Assembly: GCA_030248135.1 (NCBI GenBank)
Contig: JASANC010002576.1
Coordinates: 1 to 64,000 of the forward strand
Reading direction: 5' to 3'
DNA length: 64,000 nt
Source: Theristus sp. LFF4_11
Taxonomy: Eukaryota > Nematoda > Chromadorea > Monhysterida > Xyalidae
Under the pieces are notes generated by a model. The model did no database searches. It saw only the letters and a list, made by a program, of their open reading frames with translations, and was not told the DNA's origin. Shown here piece after piece: positions 56,501-64,000 of the stretch; position 1 is the stretch's first letter, and every line of letters starts with the position of its first letter. A program made the translations under genes and the position numbers.

Positions 56501-56686
56501 ACTCTATTTTTTCCGGGGGGTGTTTTTGGCCCGGGGGGGGTCGGGCCGGGGATCCCTAGAGCGGGGGGGGGCGGTGTTCCCCCGCCGCGCGGGGGGCGCC
56601 TTCTTTTTTTATCGCCCCCCCCCCCCCCCCCCCCCCCGGCGGGGCAAAACAGGGGGGGGGGGGGGGAAAGAAAAAAAAAAAATTTA

Positions 56687-56718
<32 letters not shown>

Positions 56719-56751
56719 AAAAAAAATAAAAAAAAAAAAAAATAAAAAAAA
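56501..56751. repeat. Extreme homopolymer tract
   Basis: Almost nothing but runs of G, C, A and T, including a C run of over 20 and a T run of 26 or more. It abuts the LINE 3' end. Run lengths here should be treated as unreliable. Confidence 0.6.
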
Positions 56752-57259
56752 TCAAGATTTCAAGATTTCAAGATTTTATTTAACGCGCAACACCTTTAAC
56801 AAAAACACAATGATAAACAATTAACATAATGACAAAATTATCAAAAAAATGAATGAAACAAACAACTATTATATCATTGTTTTGTATCGGGTGTCGGATG
56901 TGGGCAAGAATTGCCCATGTATTTACCCTAAAACAAGCTGAAGTTGAAAAACATTTGGAGGCACAAACTCTATCCAAAAAAAAACTCAATTCACACACAA
57001 AACGAGAACCGAAAACTGAAGAACCCGAAACAATCAATAAACAAAAAACTTCAATGAGTGGCTTTCTTAAACACAAGATAAAGAACAGCAACGACGCCTG
57101 TGACGGCTCAACACTATGATGAAAAAACCAAAAAAAAACCAAAGAAACAAGTCTATGAGCTGTCTCTTCATTCATCATTTTATTTTGTTTGTTTTTTTTC
57201 TTTTTTTTGCACATCTTTTTTCTTTCTTTTTTCTCTTTTTTCTTTTTTTCTTTTTTTTA

Positions 57260-58125
57260 AGAGACGCAGAAACAGACATATCGCAAACACACAAAGGACT
57301 CTTAAAACAGTCACACACTAAGACACATACCAAACACGATCCGAAACGCACTGAACATAAACGAAGCAACCGAATCAAAAAAGAAACCGAGCCAAGTCAA
57401 ACGAGAAAAAAAAATCTGAACTGAACGGAACACAACAAAACGAACTCAAAAATCAAAAATGAAAAGAAGCAGAGTCGAATTTCTCGCGAACACAGGAAAT
57501 GATTCTTGAACCAAGTTACACATCAAAAAGACGAACCAAAGCAACTGAACAAAAGCACAACAGTCGAAACAAAACGATGTATAACCATACCTGGCAAAAA
57601 CATAATCGAAAAACAGTACTAAACAAGACAAAATCAGCAAGCAAAAATGAATGAAGAGACGCAGAATTGAAGATATCGCAAACACAGACTCTTGAAATTA
57701 GCGTTTCATTTAAAAAACACGAATCGAAAATGAGCCGAACGGAAACAAAGCAACTACAACAGAAACGAAACCAACCAAACATAGCAAAAACAGAATCGAA
57801 ACAAAACGGTACGGATCAAAACAAACACAACCAACAAATGTGAAAAATGAAAAGACGCAGAATCGTACTTATCACGAACACACAAACACACAAACACACA
57901 AAACACACAAAATGACGCAAAGAAAATGACTATAAAAATCCAATTGTTCAATCAAAAAGACGAACCGAACAGAAACTAGGCAGCCGAAGCAGAACAAACT
58001 AAACCAAACCAAACAAATGCAAAACCGAAACAAGAACGGCACGGCACGGAACTAAACGCGAAAACCAAACAAATAAATAAACAGACCACATGCCAACGAA
58101 GAGACAACCGCGCGACAAACCAGCG
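57260..58125 (-). repeat. Diverged ~195-bp tandem repeats in LINE 3' UTR
   Basis: On the plus strand, units start near 57262, 57465, 57656, 57851 and 58095 with GA(C/A)GCAGA-type sequence, then TATCGCAAACACA-like and ACGAACCGAAC-like motifs. The strand is strikingly poor in T and G. Identity between units is low, so the array is old relative to the intact ORFs or evolves freely. Confidence 0.55.
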
Positions 58126-58140
58126 GTTGTGCGGACTCCC

Positions 58141-61056
58141 CTAGTCAAGTATTGTAGAGAACTTTTTTGAAACAAAAGTTTTAATTTTTTGGTATTCGGA
58201 TGAACGGAGATAGCTCTTAAACTGGCCAACAGTAGGGGATGAAACCGTGGTATCCTCAAGAGAATTCCACAATGATATTACTCTGATACTGAAAAAATGC
58301 TTGCGGACAGACGTTGTTGTTGTTGGAACTGTGAGCTTGAGAGTATGTCCCCGAGTGTTAGCACCATATCCTGGCTGGTGAAATACGAAGAAGTCATTTA
58401 TATTAGGAACGAACAAACGACCTGACACTATTTTAAACACCAGAATTAGATCAGCAATAGTTCTGTTAATCACTAGTGGTAACAAAGAGAGTTGATCAAG
58501 ACGTTGGGTATAAGAGCTCTGAAAACTAATTCCAGGAAGATATTTAGTGAAGGTTCTTTGTGGAGATTCTAACATTTTATTTAGTTCAAGCAAACTTGGG
58601 AACCAAACGGTTTGACAAAATGACAAATTTGGGAGGACTAGAGTTTTGAATAGTTTAAGTCTAAAAACTTGGGTTTTAACTCTAAAGCAACGTTTAATAA
58701 GACCCGACACGCTGTTTGATTTTTTAACGATTTTTTCCACATGATCCCTGAAAGATAGTTTGTCATCAATCAGCACTCCAAGATCTCTAACAGTTTTGGA
58801 AGATCGAATTTCTTGATCACAAATCGTATACTGGTACTTGTGATTGCATTTGCCCCCTAGATGCAAGATTTGAGTTTTATCCGGAGAAAGAGACAGTTTG
58901 TTTGAGTCCATCCAAAGCTCAATAGCATCAAGATCTTCTTGTAGCAATAGTCTATCTGAATCTGAAACAACATCTCGATAAATTTTGACGTCATCTGCAT
59001 AAATCGCTATCTTGCTGTTTTTAATTATTTGAGGTAGATCATTTATGAACAAAGTGAAGAGCACTGGGCCAAGAACGCTTCCCTGTGGAACTCCAGAGGT
59101 AATGGAAACCGGCTGTGACGTTGATTTGTTAATGCGAACAACTTGTGTCCTGTCTTTCAAATATGACTCTATCCACGACAGCAGGTATCCAGTAATACCC
59201 ATGTAATTGAGTTTCATCAGAAGTAAGTTATGAGGAATTTTGTCAAAAGCTTTTGAGATATCTAGATACACTACATCAACACCATATTTCTTATCTAAAG
59301 ATTTTGTCCAATCATTTATACACGTCAGTAATTGTCCTTCCACACCCCGATTAGGAATAAAACCAAATTGAAATGGTGACAATATTTTTGTCTCCGCGCA
59401 AAAGTTCAAAATTTTGTCTCGGATAACTCTTTCAAAGACTTTACAGACATTAGAAGTTAATGATACTGGTCGGTAATTGGTGATCTTTGCACTTTGTTTG
59501 GTTTTTGGAATGGGGTGAACAATTCCTTGCCTCCAACTCTTTGGAACATCATTCCAGTAGAGGGATGCATTAAAAAGTAGAGAAAGTGGCTCAGATAAAG
59601 CAACACAAAGTTTCTTTAGAAAGATTTGCGAAATTTTATCTGGACCACAAGCTGATTTATTCCGCAGTTTACATAGATATGAGTAAACAAGTTCTGGTGT
59701 AACAGTTCCTGGTGAACGTAGTCCTTGTCTACCATCCTCTAATGATACCCACTGCGTCCCATCGTTGCGTGTGAAAAAAGAGGCAAACATATCGTTAAAT
59801 GCTGCTGCTTTTTCCGCATCTGTAGTAAGCGGTGTCCCATCTACTGTTTCTATAACTGGAATGTCCCTGCTACAACCAATTTTCTTTTTTACTGCTGACC
59901 AAAATTTCCGAGGATTTGGATGTGAAAGTGCCCTTTTTTCAGCCGCATATCTTTCTTTTCTCTTCATTTTATCTATTATTCTGGATACCACCCGAAACGA
60001 AAGGTAAGAATTTATATTCCGTCTGTTGACACGACGTAGTCTTTCCTGAGTTTTCAACAACTTCTGTAGGCGTGGAGACCAGGGTAATAGTTTTCCTGAT
60101 GACTCTGAAATTCTAGACGTAGGTACATAGTTATCAATCAAAACTTTGCAAGTTTCTTCAAACACGTCACTCATCTTTTCAACTGAGTCACACATGCTAA
60201 AAACTTTTCTCCAATCCACTTCCAAAAGGTGTTGTTCCATCTTTCCCCATCTTGCTTTGGAGTAATCTTTAAATTTGAATATTCTCGGTTTTGATGTGAT
60301 TTTTATGGACGTTGTGACATGTATTGATTTGTGATCACTTGGTTGTTCTGGATATCCAAATGGATTCAAGATTTCACATGCGGTAACAAGTTCTGGTGTA
60401 GAAACGAAAGCTAAATCAAGATAGTTGTCATTTCTAGTTGGGAGGTCAACCATTTGAAACAGGCCTAGTTCGGCAATTTTACTTAGAAACTCCAAGTTTG
60501 TTTTTCTATCTTGATACGTGCTGAAGGTTGGATGCCAATTTAATCCAGGAAGGTTAAAGTCACCAAAAATGAACGATCCAGTGCCATCACCAGAAATTGT
60601 CTCCAGAAGCTGCAAAAGGTGGTGCCATGCAGGCACATTAGAAGAGGGTGAGCCTGGGACACGATAAACAATTGAAATTGTAAAAGCGCAGTTGTTTAAG
60701 AAGATTTTGATTGTCAGGAGCTCGAAATTTTCGGTGCAAATGGTACAATTTTCAATAATTTTTGCTTTGACGGATTTCGGTACCAAACACAACAGACCCC
60801 CTCCACGCTCACCGTAGTTCCGATCCAAGCGAAATATTTGAAAGTTATGGTCAGTTACCGCAGCATTTCTAACAGTATCATTCAACCACGTCTCTACGAA
60901 CAGGTAAATAGTAATCTTTGTTTTGCTCTGATCGCCCAGAATTAAACCATCTAAGAGATCTCTCCGTTCTTGGGATAAAATGGATCTGACATTACAAAAA
61001 TAAAAGCAAAGAGTTTGATGAGAAAGATTTTGTATTTGACCTGGAGAGCCGCGCAC
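58141..61056 (-). CDS. LINE ORF2: AP endonuclease and reverse transcriptase
   Basis: A 971-codon frame. Residues ~17-245 are an APE-type endonuclease: CNVRSI (N22), VETWL (E55), FGDFNLPG (D166, N168), LDLAF (D214), SDHKSI (S240-H242). Residues ~510-780 are the reverse transcriptase: NYRPVSLTS, QFGFIPNRG, VVYLDISKAFDK, GVPQGSVLGP, YADD (686-689). The C-terminus matches Jockey/CR1-type LINEs. The frame follows ORF1 immediately: ORF1's TAG is at 61059-61057 and ORF2 continues in the same frame with GTG CGC. The first ATG is codon 202, inside the endonuclease, so normal initiation cannot make the full enzyme. The product nicks target DNA and primes reverse transcription there. Confidence 0.93.
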   Translation of the reverse strand: MRGSPGQIQNLSHQTLCFYFCNVRSILSQERRDLLDGLILGDQSKTKITIYLFVETWLNDTVRNAAVTDHNFQIFRLDRNYGERGGGLLCLVPKSVKAKIIENCTICTENFELLTIKIFLNNCAFTISIVYRVPGSPSSNVPAWHHLLQLLETISGDGTGSFIFGDFNLPGLNWHPTFSTYQDRKTNLEFLSKIAELGLFQMVDLPTRNDNYLDLAFVSTPELVTACEILNPFGYPEQPSDHKSIHVTTSIKITSKPRIFKFKDYSKARWGKMEQHLLEVDWRKVFSMCDSVEKMSDVFEETCKVLIDNYVPTSRISESSGKLLPWSPRLQKLLKTQERLRRVNRRNINSYLSFRVVSRIIDKMKRKERYAAEKRALSHPNPRKFWSAVKKKIGCSRDIPVIETVDGTPLTTDAEKAAAFNDMFASFFTRNDGTQWVSLEDGRQGLRSPGTVTPELVYSYLCKLRNKSACGPDKISQIFLKKLCVALSEPLSLLFNASLYWNDVPKSWRQGIVHPIPKTKQSAKITNYRPVSLTSNVCKVFERVIRDKILNFCAETKILSPFQFGFIPNRGVEGQLLTCINDWTKSLDKKYGVDVVYLDISKAFDKIPHNLLLMKLNYMGITGYLLSWIESYLKDRTQVVRINKSTSQPVSITSGVPQGSVLGPVLFTLFINDLPQIIKNSKIAIYADDVKIYRDVVSDSDRLLLQEDLDAIELWMDSNKLSLSPDKTQILHLGGKCNHKYQYTICDQEIRSSKTVRDLGVLIDDKLSFRDHVEKIVKKSNSVSGLIKRCFRVKTQVFRLKLFKTLVLPNLSFCQTVWFPSLLELNKMLESPQRTFTKYLPGISFQSSYTQRLDQLSLLPLVINRTIADLILVFKIVSGRLFVPNINDFFVFHQPGYGANTRGHTLKLTVPTTTTSVRKHFFSIRVISLWNSLEDTTVSSPTVGQFKSYLRSSEYQKIKTFVSKKFSTILD

Positions 61057-62088
61057 CTATTGTCCACCAGCAGCCGCACTGTTGCCTCTCGCGTCAGCCA
61101 TTGTCACATCCTCAGCCGCACGAATCGACTCTAAAAAATTTGCAGAAAACGGATCGGCCACAAACTGACAATGCCAACGGTTGTTCACTTGCACTGATTT
61201 TCGAATTGAAAAACGGCCATCAAACGACTCTCGCAAAACACATTTCTTATTTTCCTCAGACATACTCCTGAACTTGTACAAATTCTGGCGTGCCTGCGCC
61301 TCAATTGTTCTTTGTGCTAGCGTTTTATCAGAGCGAAAATAAATGAATTTTGAATCACCGAATCTCTTCCAATTTTCGCGCAGTCGTTTTTTCGCGTCAG
61401 CCGTTGCCAACTTCACTTTGAGCAGACGCGGCGATTTCGGTCGGCCATCGCTGCGCACCGCATCCGAATACGATCCCATCCTGAAGACGGTCTCGACATC
61501 ATCACGGTTGCCGCCAACGTCCTGAAGCACGTCCCTCACGAATTTCAGCTCAGTGTTCGCGGTTTCGTCGTCGCGCTCCGGCCTCGACAGCACTTTCCCC
61601 GGCATGCGTTCCGGCCAGCCCGCCAGAACCAGATTATTTTGTTTGTCCTTTCGTTCTTGCATTTCAGCCTCCAGCGCAAACTGTCGCGAAATCTCGTGGT
61701 CCATCGTCAGTGCTGAAGTGACCTCCGCCGGCATGACGGAGGCCGGTGGGCGACCCCAATCCGACGGCGGCGGCTGAGCATCGAAATGTTTCGCGACCAA
61801 TTCTGCCATCAACGAGTTTTGAGCAGTCAGCATTTCCACAATTTTCGTTGACTGCTGCTCTTGTGACTCAATGAATTTATTCATCATCGTCATTTGCGTT
61901 TGCTGCAAATCAACCAGCTTGTTGATCGACGTCACCAACAGTTTTATATCTTCCGACGCCATATTGTCAGCGCCTGATTTATTAATTTTCTTTATCTGTG
62001 GTGTGGTGCTCGTTGAAGATGACGACGACGACGACACCTGTGCACGATTCCGTTTCGTTGTGAATATCGGTGATTGAAGAAACGACAT
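61057..62088 (-). CDS. LINE ORF1: coiled-coil RNA-binding protein
   Basis: 343 codons from ATG 62088. Ser-rich N-terminus, a coiled coil at ~45-105 (DIKLLVTSINKLVDLQQTQM..., AQNSLMAELVAKHF), then a domain with NNLVLAGWPE, TVFRMGSYSD, PRLLKVKL, FIYFRSDKTLAQR, the RRM-like ORF1 pattern of L1/CR1-type elements. It ends AAAGGQ and TAG. No zinc knuckles. The leader before the ATG is only ~40 nt. The protein is expected to coat LINE RNA. Confidence 0.85.
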   Translation of the reverse strand: MSFLQSPIFTTKRNRAQVSSSSSSSTSTTPQIKKINKSGADNMASEDIKLLVTSINKLVDLQQTQMTMMNKFIESQEQQSTKIVEMLTAQNSLMAELVAKHFDAQPPPSDWGRPPASVMPAEVTSALTMDHEISRQFALEAEMQERKDKQNNLVLAGWPERMPGKVLSRPERDDETANTELKFVRDVLQDVGGNRDDVETVFRMGSYSDAVRSDGRPKSPRLLKVKLATADAKKRLRENWKRFGDSKFIYFRSDKTLAQRTIEAQARQNLYKFRSMSEENKKCVLRESFDGRFSIRKSVQVNNRWHCQFVADPFSANFLESIRAAEDVTMADARGNSAAAGGQ

Positions 62089-62132
62089 CAATTAACCGGC
62101 GGCCTGTGCCACCCCGCTGACGAACAACGTTA

Positions 62133-62262
62133 TTTTATGTCTTCGAAGACAAAAATTTTTAGATAGACAGCTGGCTGAGAAATTTTTTTAGATAGATAAT
62201 AGCTGAGCCGAAAAAACCTGTCTGATAGAGATAGATTCGAAATTTTTTTGGGGGGGGGCCGC
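62133..62262 (-). mobile_element. CATAGTTGTTC-family fragment at the LINE 5' side
   Basis: TGTCTTCGAAGACAAAAATT, TAGATAATAGCTGAGCCG and TCTGATAGAGATAGATTCG match the interior of the family. It ends in a G run that merges with the next repeat. Confidence 0.55.
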
Positions 62263-62760
62263 AGGATCGCACGGGTAATACCAAATTTTTGCCTTAGAAA
62301 AACACAGAAATTCTTGTAAAATACAGAATATTTTGTGCAAAGAAGCTGCTTGTTTGGTCAGAAACAACAAAATCTATGCAGGGACAGACACAAACGTCAA
62401 GAAAAATGAAAAAATTACGGTATTTTTGGAAAAAATTGAGTTGAGATTGACCACCGTGAGGGGGGGGTGCGATCCCGTGTTTTCTCGCGGAGGGGGGGTG
62501 GGGGGGAGTCTAGTACCCGTGTCGAGGTAAAGGGGGGGAGGGGGGTACACGGGCAGTACCGTGGGCGAGGGGGGGGTGGGGGGGGTACACCCCCCCAGAG
62601 CACCAGAGACCGTCGGGTGGGGGGGGGGGGGGGGCACCGTGCCACCCCCCCTAAAACCGGGCACCCCCCCCATCGGACCCCCCCCTCGAAAATTTGGCCG
62701 ACACCCCCCCCCCCACACCCCCCATGAAATTTTGTCTGGCGGAGACCCCCCCCCCTAAAA
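62262..62760 (+). repeat. G/C-homopolymer repeat, second long copy
   Basis: GATCGCACGGGTAATACC to GCGATCCCGTGTTTTCTCGC is nearly identical to 5760-6000; then alternating G and C runs of 6-15. Resulting Gly/Pro frames on both strands are artefacts. Confidence 0.55.
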
Positions 62761-64000
62761 ATTTTCCGTATACCCTAAATTTTTTTTCGAGAATTATGAT
62801 TTTTTGTCTATAAAGTCCATAATATAAGCTGAATATATGATAACTTGACCATCTTCATTGTAATTTCAACGATTTTGCAGCAAAATTTAGCTTTTTTCCT
62901 TCAAAATTTAAGCGAAAAATTATCATGGGGGGGGGGTGGTGGGGGTGGACCCCCCCACAGAAAATTTTGAAAAAATGCACCCCCCCATGGGACCCCCATG
63001 GGCCCATGGGGGGGGGTCCCACGTTACCATAGGTTGGACCCCCCCCCTCACTTTTTGGTCGGCACCCCCCCCCCCACGGCACCATACCCTCCCCCCTTCG
63101 AAAATTGTTTTGGGCCCACGGTACTGTACACGGGTATCTGCCCGTGCACGGGCAGGATTTTCGGCTGAGGGGGGGTGGAGGACCCCCCAGGGGGAAAAAA
63201 AATCCGGATTTTTTTTTAAATTAAAAAAAAAATTTTTTAAAAAAAAATAAAAATTTTTTACAAGTTAGGTTTGTTCGAAGCGTCTCGTCGAGCTGACTTC
63301 ATCTAGACTATTTTCAGAACGATCCGGAAAACTATAAGAGCGAAAATCGTGTTTTATTGAAATTATGTCCATTTCATAGAGGGAAAGTTGCATTTTCAAC
63401 AGTAAAACAGGACAATTTTCGACGTGTACTTGAATATTGAACCGTTCTTAGTTGTTCCTCTTTAGAAAATTACCAAAATTTGACTGTGTTCAAAAATTCC
63501 TGTTTGCTGTAGCTAAGTCGGCAACCCCTGTCGACCCGGTCGCCCCCCCCCCAAGACACTTACTTTCAGGTTCAACCAGCTATGCTATCTGCCACATGGC
63601 GAGAGCCCACTCTTCAAATCATCGTATCGAAAACACGTACCATGATTTCGCGATCACGTTGCGGGCAACTGACAGACGCAAGTTTAACACGTTAGTTTAG
63701 CTCAGCACGCAAGTTTTAACATTTGGCCATGTTATCGGGTATCTGAAAAACGGTCGTGTGATGTGGTATTAACCAACATCTCCGCTCCAATTGTTTAACA
63801 ATATATCGCACAACTCCATTGTAGACCTATAACATACGCCAATCAACAAGATATCATGTTCATCTCATGGCCTACCGACTGAAAAAAACATGTTCTAAGT
63901 TGCAAGAAAACGATTTCTGAAACGATATTTCAATTCAGTTAAGTCATTTCAACGCTAAAAATTGACTCTAGAAGTCATCCAAATCGAAAAACATGGAGTA
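62761..64000. other. No gene seen
   Basis: Further C/G runs up to ~63200, then ordinary A/T-rich DNA. No domains, splice-linked frames or repeat termini were recognised. Confidence 0.4.

Larger units (their letters stand above)
56752..62130 (-). mobile_element. Jockey/CR1-type LINE, near complete
   Basis: Minus-strand order: short 5' leader (~62130), ORF1 (62088-61057), ORF2 (61056-58141), 1.4-kb 3' UTR, and a 3' end of tandem TTGAAATC (56752-56776). Endonuclease and reverse transcriptase are intact, so it is young. It has interrupted or landed beside a CATAGTTGTTC-family repeat (TGTCTTCGAAGAC at 62137). A target duplication was not identified because of the homopolymers at the 3' side. Confidence 0.85.

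Overview
The window is repeat-dense genomic DNA of an invertebrate animal; I cannot name the clade. Disabled is a metazoan-only adaptor family, the protein genes are split by many short GT-AG introns (about 40-90 nt where no element has inserted), and the non-coding DNA is full of eukaryotic transposons. There are no bacterial operons and no rRNA or tRNA genes that I can defend.

Four spliced protein genes were reconstructed by joining exons with matching phases. (1) 17083-20907 (+): a Disabled (Dab) homologue with a PTB domain and an NPF/DPF-rich tail. (2) 22974-~24262 (-): the 3' part of an unrecognised, mostly alpha-helical protein, convergent with Dab. (3) 25779-38708 (-): VPS15/PIK3R4, the pseudokinase-HEAT-WD40 regulatory subunit of class III PI3-kinase, about 27 exons over 12.9 kb. 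(4) 46549-50367 (-): a nine-exon, 476-aa protein with a PLAT-like domain and a Gly/Met/Tyr-rich, basic C-terminus. Weaker candidates are a lone exon at 14696 and a possible plus-strand gene nested in a VPS15 intron (27734-28821).

Region by region: 1-14.6 kb is non-coding, with many short inverted-repeat DNA elements, often nested and flanked by 8-bp duplications (hAT-like). 14.6-38.7 kb is the gene cluster, whose introns host further insertions. 38.7-46.5 kb is a stack of transposons: a TAGAGATGT-ended element holding four others, a 2.1-kb palindrome with a 9-bp target duplication, two foldback elements whose arms are tandem ~15-bp GGCCGG repeats, and a palindromic TA-flanked MITE. 46.5-50.4 kb is the PLAT-like gene. 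50.7-56.15 kb is an array of three ~1.5-kb Helitron-like units. 56.75-62.13 kb is a near-complete Jockey/CR1-type LINE on the minus strand, whose two ORFs are in the same frame and separated only by one TAG codon. The rest, to 64 kb, is G/C-homopolymer repeat and featureless DNA.

The genes share a loose membrane-traffic theme: Dab is a clathrin cargo adaptor, VPS15 makes endosomal and autophagic PI3P, and PLAT domains bind membranes or membrane proteins. Nothing in the sequence shows co-regulation; each gene is separate.
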